From contig NOKP01000004.1 of assembly GCA_002682825.1 (NCBI GenBank), positions 1,237,607 to 1,301,606 of the forward strand: a stretch of DNA of 64,000 nucleotides, given 5' to 3'. Positions 1-10,069 of this stretch are shown here, piece by piece. Every line of letters begins with the position of its first letter. Positions within the stretch are counted from its first letter, which is position 1. The stretch is from Neonectria sp. B-13 (lineage: Eukaryota; Ascomycota; Sordariomycetes; Hypocreales; Nectriaceae). The position numbers and the translations under genes were made by a program. Under the pieces are notes generated by a model, which was not told where the DNA came from, made no database searches, and saw nothing but the letters and a program-made list of their open reading frames with translations.

Positions 1-14
1 AATCGGTTACATTG

Positions 15-1746
15 TCAGACTATTCATACAAGTTAGCTTCGCATGTTGTGCAGACTATAGTAGTAGCGTCTACTTACGTTTCTTGCAAGTCAACCCTTCA
101 GTGAGAAGTAACGGGCCGAGATATGACTCGGGGACTAAGACACCGATGTGTCAGTATGGCTTCTGGGTTTCTCTATTTGATGTTTAGACAGGAGTGAGGA
201 AAGCTTACCTAAAAGACCATTTTGGAAACTTCCGCAGAGGGTGCCCCAGCTGGAATCGTTGTCACAGTTCGTGAACTGTGGGTTGGCCCTGGCATCGCCT
301 GGGTTGCTTTGATAATTCCATTCACACCAGCCATGGCTCGCCTATCACCAATTATTAAGTAACGGACTCGAGAGATAAACTATTGTGAGTTGGGCTACAC
401 TTACCATGCATGTGATTCCCAGGGTCGCCGAATCAAATTCAGGTTCCTTGCCAGCACAATCCTCAATCTTGAAGATTTCGTCAAGGGTAGCCCATCCGTT
501 GTCAACAATGGCGAAAGTGAGGTCAATATGTGTGTTCCTGGTGTCACCAGGGTTGTGCAGAGCGTAGGTGTTACCAGCAGCCTCATCGAACCACCACTGA
601 TTGCAGTTTCCACCCGAGCTGAGCGCTTCGCATGAGATGTCGGAGGTCTCTTTGGCAAACTCGAGAACCTTCACCCCGGTGCTTCTTGATGACACAATTC
701 CATTGGCCTTCAGCGCGCTCGAAAGCACAAAAAGCTGCAGCTGCCGGTACAACTCGCTGGCCTGGATTGTAAGCGATGTCGTCACTCGCTGCGAAAACCC
801 GCCCTCGCTGCAAGTCGCCAGAAACAAAGTGTGGTTTCCTTGGATTTCTTGGACTGTACTCAGAAGATTATGTTGATAGTCTTCGACTAGTTCGGCGAGT
901 GAAGAGCCAATGTCTCCCAGCTGGATGAAACGGTCGTCAGCAGTCTGGGTTACCCCAAGTGTTTGCCCCAATTTTGAGGATAGGTCAAACGCGAGGGAGA
1001 GCCCAGCGCGGATGAAGCCCACAGCCTGTCCCGATGCGCCGGGGACAAAACCTGTAAATAATGAAACGACATTGAGCGTAGAGCCGAGAACTTTCATCAG
1101 GTCACTAGTGGCAGCAGGCGATTCGACGGGAGGCGCGACCTTAGCGACAATACTATCGACGGTTTGGCCCGCAAGCGAAGCGCCATTGCTAAGGGCTTGA
1201 GAATACTGATTGAAGAATTGGTAGACGGTATAGATGTTCCAGAGTGCCTGTTGTTCATAAGTTAGCAGGGAAGTAGAGGTGGTACAATATGGGCCTTACA
1301 TAAAACTGCTGGTTGGAATAATATTTCTCAGGACTGTTCGTCTGGAAAGGTGTACAAGTATCGCTCGTGATCAAATTGCAGGTAAGACCAGTGAATCCCT
1401 AATTGGGTGTGAGTTATGCCTGTCATTACTTGGGGGTTCGGAATATGAGTTCTTACGTTGAACTGCAAGAAGCACTGAGCAAAGCCCAGTGCTTCACAGT
1501 TGGCTTCAGTTCCATTTGCAGTAACCCATTCCGTGACATACTTGTCCATTTCAACTATGTAGTTGTCAGTATGAAGATACGCACGACGTCTACTGGGGTC
1601 GACGAACGAGCGGCCCAACAGTCTGATTTCAGTCCAGACGAGGACGATGGAGAGCAATCTACATCTTGTCGGGTCCGGAGGGTGGCGATTGGCCCAGCCG
1701 AGACTGCCACAGGCAGTGAGGCAGCCACAAGATGTGAGAACTTCAT
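15..1746 (-). CDS. Secreted Cys-rich fungal protein of unknown function
   Basis: Seven exons, complement of 1608-1746, 1457-1554, 1300-1398, 405-1247, 209-341, 78-134 and 15-19, give a 457-residue protein with all phases matching. The start ATG at 1746 opens a signal peptide (MKFSHLVAASLPVAVSAG), so the product is probably secreted. Cysteines are concentrated at both ends, while the middle (about residues 130-260) is a long hydrophobic/helical stretch with Gly-rich segments such as FTGFVPGASGQAVGF. There are N-glycosylation sequons (NGT, NHT). Introns are 52-74 bp with plausible branch sites (CTAAC, CTGAC). The first donor (GTTCGT) is weak, and the last exon is only 5 nt plus an upstream half codon, so the C-terminus is the least certain part. 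I do not recognise a named domain; it resembles uncharacterised secreted proteins conserved in plant-associated ascomycetes. An effector or cell-surface role is only inference. Confidence 0.7.
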
Positions 1747-3350
1747 AGTTGGCGCGGTATACAGTTAAAAAGAGCGAAAGGTAAAAAGAAAGGACAGGAA
1801 GCTATATCAGACGATATGAGCCTAGAGGAGTAAAGACTGTGTAACGGTTTTGTGACTTGGTGTCGGAACTTTGGAAGAGGACTGAAGCTTCGCACTTATA
1901 TAAAAGATAGAATAAACGTATCAATTAAGGGGAACTATATCCATCCCGGCCCATAGAACCCAAAAGAGTAATTCGCGTATAGGATTGTCACCGAATTCCA
2001 TTTCGAGCAAGTAGTTGGGTGGAAGAAACCCATCTCATGATGTGACATTTGCATCGGGAAGCCCAAGTTTGCCGGAAACCGGGCATCCCGGCTTGGTGCA
2101 GACACATTGAAGTTTAAAAACTGGAGAAAAATAGTTGAATACGGACAGGAAACCCACTGCGCTTTGCTAAATGGAAGCCCATGAAACAGAAGCCCCTCCT
2201 GTGCCGTATAAGATGGAGCAGCGAACGGGAAAATATACGTCAGACGGCATGCTCCGTTAAATTCTTGGCTGTTCAAAGCGTGCATGAAGTGCATGAAGGT
2301 GATTCGATCATAAAATTAACTCGAGTTTCAGCATGGCGTCATGAGTGACAAGAGCAGATAGAATTATGGGGCAGAAGCTATCGTGACAGGGATTGGAGCA
2401 CTCAAAGCCAGGAGATTTCACGAGGGCACATGGTTGGATGTATGTGAACAAAGTGCATGAAGCACAGGCACGGAGTCTGGTCGCTGACCGGCGGAGGAGC
2501 CTACGACGGGATGGTCCGATGCTACGTAGTGGTAAGACATGTGGCTGACAATGATGTTTATCTTCAGACGCGCAATGCAGCGAACCAAATCGGGGCTAGG
2601 TATGTCAGGATCTTGATTCCCGCCCGCTACGGGCATTTTGATCTTGTCGTCATTCGGGAGATCTATACCTCGTAGTCGACATCCGATCCGCGCTATTAAG
2701 AAGGGTGAAGTGGAAGTAGGTTGGCTCCAAAAGAGGCTCATGGGTCCCATGCATGAAACGAGGGCCCGAAACGCCATGCCGGGGTCTCCGGGACGCACCG
2801 ATGAACGAGAAACTTTATTAATGGCCGGCTATTTTGTCAAGTTATTCCAATTCTCACTATTGAAGACTCAGGTCATCCGGATCGTACAATGCGCTGCGTC
2901 ACCGTGCAAACTCAAATATTCGATATTGATCTCTGGTGTTGTCGGATGACAGCCCCGGAGGTGCGGCGCCCGCTTCTATGCTATGGCGGACGAGAAGGTA
3001 AAGTCTCCAAAATCCTATTCTCACAACATAAAATTGCATTGCACTTGTAAGAACGCTTCTTGAACTACAATGACTTAATATCGCTTTTTCTCAATGGAAG
3101 GGAGTGAGCTGAGCTGACACCGCGGTCGGAGGACAGCGCCAGGGAATTATTACGTGGTACAAGGAACTCCAAATGCGTGTGTTCATCACTTCAATACTAA
3201 TTGCAAACATGGCCATACCCATCTAAACCCGTCGCCTTGAGAGCATGATCCTTTCAGTATTGGTCGGCCCTTCTCTACCCTCACAAAGAGCTGCATGCAT
3301 TGCGGGAATACGGCTTATCTCGTGCCCTTGTGTTGTCTCTCGTCTCTGAG
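1747..3350. other. Intergenic, no gene recognised
   Basis: AT-richer sequence with only short, compositionally odd ORFs on both strands and no codon-like pattern or splice-consistent exon chain. The first 250 bp are the promoter of the secreted protein gene. Confidence 0.6.
1896..1904 (-). promoter_or_regulatory. TATA box of the secreted protein gene
   Basis: A TATATAA core read on the minus strand lies about 150 bp upstream of the ATG at 1746. It is the only good TATA match in this promoter. Position and orientation fit, but there is no transcript evidence. Confidence 0.4.
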
Positions 3351-3800
3351 TTATTCGGGAGACGCGTAACCGTAGTCAAAACATCCTATCTGATATACCG
3401 CAGGATAATCGTCCTTGTCATACGAAATCCCGTTGTAGTCGCCAAACAGCCCGCAGTAAGGACCCTCGAAGTCAAACGCGACACATCCAGCCCTGGCGCA
3501 GCTCGTGGCACAGTTAATCAGGCTCGAACCATCACTTATCCCGAGAAAGACAGTGGACTAAGAAGCCGCCAATGCGCTGCAGATTTTGTCTCTTAGGTAC
3601 GAGCTCTTCGCCTTGCACGAGATTGTCGGGGGAATGGCAATAATGGTGGTTGTCGCCTCGGCCGTGGTTTTAGTCTTCACCTCACTTGTTATTGTAGTTG
3701 TCGCGGAGTCGGAGATGGTAGGTCTACAACGACCGGCATTGATTCTGCCAAAGGCGAAAGCGACCAGGTAAACGGCTAGATAAATCTTGGAAACACCCGT
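3351..3800 (-). pseudogene. Broken Apple/PAN-like secreted protein, paralogue of 4467-4955
   Basis: Translation on the minus strand shows the same layout as the intact neighbour at 4467-4955: hydrophobic leader ending in a AGRCRP-type motif, a Thr-rich linker (SATTTITSEVKTKTTAEATT), then a Cys-rich Apple/PAN-like module with C-x3-C-x4-C spacing (INCATSCARAGCVAF), a later CGLF and a final GCFDY. Two lesions are visible. The codon aligned with the neighbour's ATG is ACG at 3798-3800, and an in-frame TAG at 3558-3560 cuts the module. The same frame then continues open to a TAA at 3351-3353. I tested the obvious GT donors for an intron ending at that TAG; none has a length that keeps the frame. 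A sequencing error or an unrecognised intron remains possible, but two defects favour a pseudogene. Confidence 0.7.
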
Positions 3801-4466
3801 CTTGTTGCGGCGCAACGAAATGAACGTGAAGGCTTTGAGGGAGGAACTACCGAGTGTTCAGCGATCCAAAAGGGAATAAAAAATTGGACAGCGTCCTCTC
3901 AACTAGGCTTCCTGCAAAATTGGTACCGGCCCCACCCTGAATCAGTTCAACGTTCAGTTTCCAAGGAGCGAGGCAGTGGGCCTTTGCACTATTCGTGATG
4001 GCTTGACAGGGTGGCATCCTGACCTCTGGGCAACGACTTATCTGTCAACACGAATCATCGGCCTTTTGACACCGTTGGTTTATGCTTATTCTAAAGATCA
4101 ATGAGTAGTACAGATGACATTTAACTCTCAACAAAGTAGGCACGGGCGTGGCAGGTGAACTCGCATTGCAAAGATATTATTAGGTTTAATTAAGTACTTC
4201 AACAGAGGTCTTTGCTAGTTCCGACTTGACATCCTCAATAGGTTCCGTGTATAAGCCTAAGGCATGTTGTTCGCCGTTGTTCCTTCTCGTAGCCTACTTA
4301 ATTTGTTGACCCCCTCTCCAGCATGGCTTCTCCATTGACTGTCAGTCAGCCGTTTTGTTGAACTTCGCCACTGTACCGGCGTCGCCTTCTCTGTGAGACC
4401 TTTGACAATTGAAATGCTGGTTGCAATTCAAGCCATGATCCACTAGAACTTCCATCCCCTGGCTGT
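3801..4466. other. Intergenic between the two Apple-like copies
   Basis: No supported gene. Contains the 3' flank of the intact copy and the decayed promoter of the broken copy; moderately AT-rich. Confidence 0.55.
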
Positions 4467-4955
4467 TCAAGACGGAATCCCAGCCTCATTGCATTCGAAA
4501 CAACTCAGGTCATAGATCCTATCTGGGACACTAGACGGGGAGAAGCCAACACTGTAAACTGTATTCTTCAGCCGTTTACAGCTGGAAGCTCCAGCGTTAA
4601 ACAAGATAGATTGGCAGTGCTCGTTCTGAGCGCAGTATGCTGCGCAGTCCAACACATTGTTGATTGAGCCGGAGGTATCCAGGATGACACTAGGACTACC
4701 AGTGATCTGACCATTTTCACCACAGGTCGGGCCAGGCATTCTGGCACGCAGAGCCTGAGCATCCTCAGCGCGTCTGGTGAAGCTACCTCGGCGTTGGCAC
4801 GTATATGAAGGCGGTGTCGGGGCAGATGTGGGCTCAGTGGTGGTGGTCGAAGTTGTCTCGATAGTCGTGACGTCGGAGGGCTTGCATGGGCCAGCCTCGA
4901 CGCGCCAAAAGGCGAGGGAAGCTAGACCAAGCACAATTTTCTTGAGAAGAGCCAT
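4467..4955 (-). CDS. Small secreted Apple/PAN-like domain protein
   Basis: Single-exon gene, 162 residues. The ATG at 4955 is chosen over an upstream in-frame ATG (5066) because it has a CAAC-ATGG context and starts directly into a signal peptide (MALLKKIVLGLASLAFWRVEAG). Next comes a Thr/Pro-rich linker (about residues 28-48, many TTT runs), a basic segment, and a C-terminal Cys-rich module (about 75-155). That module has the Apple/PAN-like pattern: LDCAAYCAQNEHCQSILFN, a SSCKRL strand and a terminal YDLSCF. Such modules bind protein or carbohydrate, and in fungi often occur in small secreted proteins; secretion is clear, the ligand is unknown. A damaged tandem copy lies 0.65 kb downstream on the same strand, so the family has duplicated locally. 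Effector function is an inference from size, secretion and Cys content. Confidence 0.75.
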   Translation of the reverse strand: MALLKKIVLGLASLAFWRVEAGPCKPSDVTTIETTSTTTTEPTSAPTPPSYTCQRRGSFTRRAEDAQALRARMPGPTCGENGQITGSPSVILDTSGSINNVLDCAAYCAQNEHCQSILFNAGASSCKRLKNTVYSVGFSPSSVPDRIYDLSCFECNEAGIPS

Positions 4956-6133
4956 GTTGAAGAGATGGAGGGAGTACTGGAGCCGTTGAATCGTAGACAA
5001 TAGAGACAAGAAGGGCAAAAGAGACAGGTCAAGGACGAAGATTAAAGAATTGACAAAGCGAGTCACTGAACCTTTGCCAAGCGTTCAGTATTAATGGTCT
5101 CCAAACTTCCCCGAGCCTTGTGTACGATAGTTACACTTACTACGCTCTTGTTCATCAGCTCGAGACTAAACAGCTAGCGGTACAACCAAGGCTTTCGGCA
5201 AACACCGTGCAGCCAGCCAGAAGGCTTCGATGGCGACTCTAATGGCTAGCTTCAGGGGAAAATTTCGAGAGGCACTAGATAGTCCAGGGGAACAAGCGCC
5301 ATTGCTTTTTAAATGCGGAGTAGTTAGTGATCAATAGTTTGTCTGGCCGCTTGTCGTGTCAGGTCTCGACCACTTCAGCTGCCTACAAGTGCGACCACGT
5401 CGTGCGAGGCGCCTGGCTAGCAAAAGCTACACTCACCACAGGAACCAGGGCAATTCCCAGCGAGGAAAATTACCGGAATATCACAGCGCCCTGGCGTATT
5501 GATTACTAACTGTATCGACTTGTCTCGATCGCTGCAGACCGCTTCTGTCGGGAGCATAGAACTCTAACCGAGCAGCCAGGAACTAATTAGCACCAGTGTT
5601 GATTGCTAATTGAGGAGAGGCGTTCAGGGGTGTTTAGAGGTGTCGTGGTGGGCGGCTCGAATAAAATTACACTCGACAGAGTATTGTGCACTTCTTCTTT
5701 TGGGCTTCCGTGCAAGTTTGGGCGTGACGGTCTCGGTGTATCATTTCATCCTCCACAAATGAAGAGGTTCAATTGACTTGGGCCGGGTAGAGACACGGCA
5801 TGGGACCTGCACAACAGTAGACGAGCCATCTTCGTCGTAAAGTACGCGTAAAGTTCGCTGACCCAACCAACGAGCGGTTTACAGGTAGAAGAATGCGATG
5901 GGTCGGAAACATCCAGGAGGATGCTGTTGAGCAGCATGAATTCCCCGTCTAATTAATTTCCTCCATTGATTCAGACACGAAAAAAACCCAATCAACAAGA
6001 TCACAAGCAAGTCCAAGTTCACTAACAATCAATCTACCCCCTTCGCATGCCCCAAAAGCACTCTCCCCTCGTCCGAAGCGACGACGTCACAGGTTTCAGA
6101 ACTCCATGCCGTCAAGTTTAGACTCTGCCCCCT
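4956..6133. other. Intergenic, no gene recognised
   Basis: No convincing coding sequence. The first few hundred bases are the promoter of the Apple-like gene; the end is the 3' flank of the Hsp70-like gene. Confidence 0.55.
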
Positions 6134-7889
6134 CTACAAGCGCAGCACTTGATCCAAAACTGCACCTCGGCAAACGGCGGTCCACCTACATTGTTTAGTT
6201 TCTGGAAACTGAAGTCGAGATCGAGGTGCATAGACTTACATTTTTTCATCTTCTCCAAAGACAACTTCAGGTGTGTCGCGACCCAGATGGTGACGGAGCT
6301 GATTTCTGACCTGCAACTGGATATGATGATTGCACGCAAGTCCGCCGGTGAGGAAGACGACCTAATGACATATGTCAGCTCCGTCGAGAACGGGGGCGCT
6401 GGGTAGCTGGCGCTGGGGATGGAGGGTCCGGAAGCATACCTTGGGGGTGCTGTCTTTCTTCTTTGCGCCGTTGTATAGCTCCACCACCATCTCAAGGATA
6501 GGTTCAATGACACTGTCGAAGATCTTGATCATTTCGTCCCTATTCAAGGCTTAGGTTAGACTAAAGTATAAAGAAGAAGTTTTGAAGCTGGGGCCTTGGG
6601 TAGAGGGCTTACCGATGAATAATGATTTCGTGGCTGTCGATAATGACAGGTACATGTCCTGCTGTCAAGGTGGAGGCGTCGTAAAACAGCTTGATATGAT
6701 CATGCCACCGGGCCAAGGCAGCCTTCTTCTCCCGGAGGGCTGTCGGTGGTAGCTCATCCGCACGCAGCCCGGTCGCTTTCTCGATCTTCCGCGAAACCAA
6801 TTCCGTGTAGGCCAAATCTAAGGTCAAAGACCCGGTGAGGCGAGACTTGTGATCGATAATGCTGCCCATCTGAGTCTGTCCACCTGCCATAGGCTTGAAT
6901 TGATACGTGGCGGCATCCTAGTAGGCTCATCAGTCAAGGGGTCCAGCTAGTGTTGCACAGCCGGGTTTAGGTAAAAACTGCTCACAATGGTCATACCTCC
7001 GCAGTCAGCCACGATGATCGAATGTCCGTCCTGTTCGCAATGTCATTAGCATGTCGATTAAGCATAGTCACTCGTTCAGTGGAGGGTGTCAGAGAGTCCA
7101 TGGGATTGGATGGGAGAGAAATGCAGGAAAAGTTTGCGATGATATATAAATAGAACTGGTGAAAAGCGAGCGCACGCACCTTGCGTAGTCCGAGACACAA
7201 GTCTCGATGGTCGAAGCGGATGGCCGTCACGGCAGCCTCGTGCTCCGTGCGGTACAATACCTTGTTGTTGGTGTCGGCGGAAATCCCTGCCAAGTCCACC
7301 GCCTTCTTCAGCCTGTCGAGCATCTCCTCGGACCAGCAGGATGGCCATGTTACTACTGCATGCAGCTTAGTCGAGGACCTGGACCATATGGATCGCTTGT
7401 AGTTCTCGGCTGCCATATTCCAAAGGCCTTTGAGAAAGACTGAAGCGACTTTGGAAGTCGACAGGCCTGTTTTAAAAGCGTCGAAGTTTTTCGCCAAGAG
7501 GGATAGGACGTTTGCATCCTGAGAGGAGTCAAACGAAGGACCTTGGCCCATGAGGGCCAACTTGAGGTATCTGAGTTCATTTTCTCCTGGCATCGCTGTG
7601 CCGGGAAAACGGATAAACTCAAGGTCGTTTGAGTCGGGGTTCACGCGGAGGGCGGTAGGGAACTTGACGGGAGTTTTGAAGTGGAAATCAGTGGCCTCAG
7701 TGAAGTCGTCACTTCTTGGATGGACATCGCAATTTACAATACTGAGTGCCGACGTGCCAGAGAACCTGCAAAACATGAATCAGCGAATCCCGCGGTTGAC
7801 TAAAATCAGAAACTCCTAATCACTTACGTGGCCCCGAAGTCAAGTCCAATGAAGACATTTTGTGTGCCGCAGGTGCATGATGGAGCCAT
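6134..7889 (-). CDS. Hsp70-family (HSPA12-like) actin-fold ATPase
   Basis: Seven exons, complement of 7828-7889, 7180-7765, 6986-7030, 6613-6917, 6440-6539, 6240-6361 and 6134-6185, give 423 residues with all phases closing. Actin/Hsp70 ATPase signatures appear in order: phosphate-1 loop VFIGLDFGATFSG near the N-terminus, the phosphate-2-like VADCGGMTIDAATY around residue 220-235, and the adenosine-site FLTGGLACN near residue 370. It ends in WTAVCRGAV, the usual end of this fungal family. There is no substrate-binding domain, so it is a stand-alone nucleotide-binding domain as in HSPA12A/B-like proteins, not a classical chaperone. The first motif has Ala where canonical Hsp70 has Thr (DFGTT), and the second lacks one Gly of the usual GGGT. 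The family is expanded in ascomycetes and its role is largely unknown. Confidence 0.85.
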
Positions 7890-10069
7890 GATTGCTTCCA
7901 GTCAAGTCAGACTTGTGTAGGATGTTGGCGAAGCCGCGAAGTGGTGAGATATCTGTGGTTGCCAGGTTTAGACCATGAGTTGGGGTTATGGAGTTCTTTT
8001 GTACGGTCGGCAGGCGTTTCCCAAGACGGGCTTCCGCCTTGCCTCTGCATGCTGACTCCTCATAGTCTCGGGCCTTTCCTGGAAGTAAAGCGCACGTCAA
8101 GCTATCCTTAGCATTCAGAGTCAAAGACTACGGCGAGACCAACGTCCGGCTCCCTCCGTGTAGCTGGCGTAAGCGGTCCAGTGCTTGACACCCCTGGCTG
8201 TCAGTTCTCATATTTCAATGTTGCTCTTGCTCGTGCTCTGATACCCCTGAATGCTGGCTACCGCCTAACTGGAAAGAAGCACCTCGCTAATTCAAGTAAA
8301 ATGATAGGTTGAAACTTGTTATCCCGGCTGTCGGTTTTCAGTTGACTTAGCGTCAGCGATACAGCTCTGCCGGCGGCCAACCTGGTATTCCTGGTCCACA
8401 AAGGCTGTGAGACACAAGCCGCGAATTTGTGTTGAATTATGAGGAGAACGGGAGCTCACATGAATTTCTGTTTGCACTCAGTTCCGCCTCAGTTGCCACC
8501 GGTCGTGCAGGTCCTGGAGGCAACAGGGCGACGCTACTGAGATGCCCGAAGTATCTCTTTGCAGCCGCCATACTGAGCTATCGGGAACTTGCTGCACAGA
8601 GTTGGTCTTGCCCACTTCCTGGGCGTTTACTTGTGGAAGTTAGAATGCTTTGATTGCTATGGCTGTGTCTGTTCTATGGCCGGAAGCTACTGCCGGCTCG
8701 GAAAGGGACTGATGCATCACTGTTTCAGTATCAGCTCCAGGAGTCATTGTGGTAAAGTCCCATGTTCAACAGTCACGTATTTCGCAAAGTAGGAAGTACC
8801 GTACTCCCACGACGGGCGAACGACGTCTTTGTTGCTTTTTCGATGTTCAGCTAAGTCACTAGGTTTAAGTCATATGAACCACTCGCATGTCTGCCCACTT
8901 GGGTCTTGATAGACCTAACCAACATGCCGGGATAGGAAAACCCACACACCGCAGCAGAGCAGAGCAGGGCGCTGATTTGAATAATTGGGAGGGCTAGAGG
9001 CACGGCAAGAGAGGGCAGGGGTGTCTGCGTTACACAAAGCCTCCACCAAGACCGGACAGTAAACAAATCCGGTGGGCGTCCATACGGTGAGCGCAAGCCA
9101 TGGCTCTATTCAGGTCCTCCAAAGGCTAGGACATTTATGTTACACAAAGCCTCCACCAAGGCCAGGCAACAATCAAAGTCAGACGGGCGTCCATAGGTAG
9201 TGCAAGCCATGGCCCTATTCAGGTTCCCCTAAAGGTTGGGGTGTTTACGTCACGCAAAGACTCCACCGGGACCGGGTAGTAAACACAATCAGACGGGCGT
9301 CCATAGTGCAAGCCATGGCCCTATTCAGGTCCTCCAAAGGCTAGGACATTTATGTTACACAAAGCCTCCACCAAGGCCAGGCAACAATCAAAGTCAGACG
9401 GGCGTCCATAGGTAGTGCAAGCCATGGCCCTATTCAGGTTCCCCTAAAGGTTGGGGCGTTTACGTCACGCAATGCCTCCACCAGGGCCGGGCGACAATTA
9501 AAATTGCACGGACGTCGATAAGCGCAAGTTCAGACTCTGAGCTTCAGCCCTCTCCCGGCGGTCACAAGCTGAGCGCACGTCACTGGATCTTCCTATTGTC
9601 GTGCTACTGTAGCCTCTTTGAAGAGAGGTTGGAAAGAGGGTGGTACCACACGGCGCTCGCCGATCAGCACCAAACACCTCGTTTGTCGGGCCGGGGTGGC
9701 CGGCACGGACTGTATTCATATGTTATTGTGGCCCGGCCGGATACCCACCTTAGACCCACTCCCGGGCCCGGGCATCCGCCACCATGCAAGGGCGTCTCTT
9801 GCCACGGGCCTCGCGTTAATCGGCGATGACACCTTCCTGGACGTATCCTGTCACTTGTGCCGTGGTTGTATTGTATTAGGGCCATGACTACTCCGTACAT
9901 GCCCCTCCCTTTAGTAAGTAGTCCAACGAGGAATGGTTTGTCACAAGTTGTCAGTTGCATATATGATATCTGTCTAGTCCACCTGGACATCCCATTCCCG
10001 GCCACGAGCACCACCAAAGCCCACTCACAATTGAGTCCATCAGTCTGTGGCCTGTCAATCCTCCTTCAG
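7890..10069. other. Long intergenic with tandem repeat block
   Basis: No supported gene. Its main content is the 110-bp tandem repeat at 9031-9533 (separate entry). The open frame that starts at 9857 runs into the next gene, but its first 70 codons look like untranslated leader. Confidence 0.6.
9031..9533. repeat. About 4.5 copies of a 110-bp tandem repeat with dimeric higher order
   Basis: Units start at 9031, 9141, 9251, 9356 and 9466, each opening with a TACACAAAGCCTCCACC-like or CACGCAAAGACTCCACC-like stretch and carrying CGGGCGTCCATA and GCAAGCCATGGCCCTATTCA. Units 1 and 3 resemble each other, and units 2 and 4 are almost identical over about 100 bp (one C/T difference seen). The block therefore looks like a duplicated dimer of about 215 bp. 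The last copy decays after about 65 bp. No coding potential seen. Confidence 0.85.

Noticed and set aside
1935..2294. 119-codon minus-strand frame upstream of the secreted protein gene
   Set aside because: Starts inside the promoter and has no signal peptide, domain or splice partners.
3558..3660. Intron explaining the in-frame TAG of the broken Apple-like copy
   Set aside because: The visible GT donors upstream give introns of 43 or 61 bp, neither of which keeps the frame shared by both sides.
9857..10069. Upstream start for the repeat protein (extra 71 codons)
   Set aside because: The extension is compositionally unlike the rest of the protein and overlaps likely leader; the ATG at 10070 is more plausible, though not proven.
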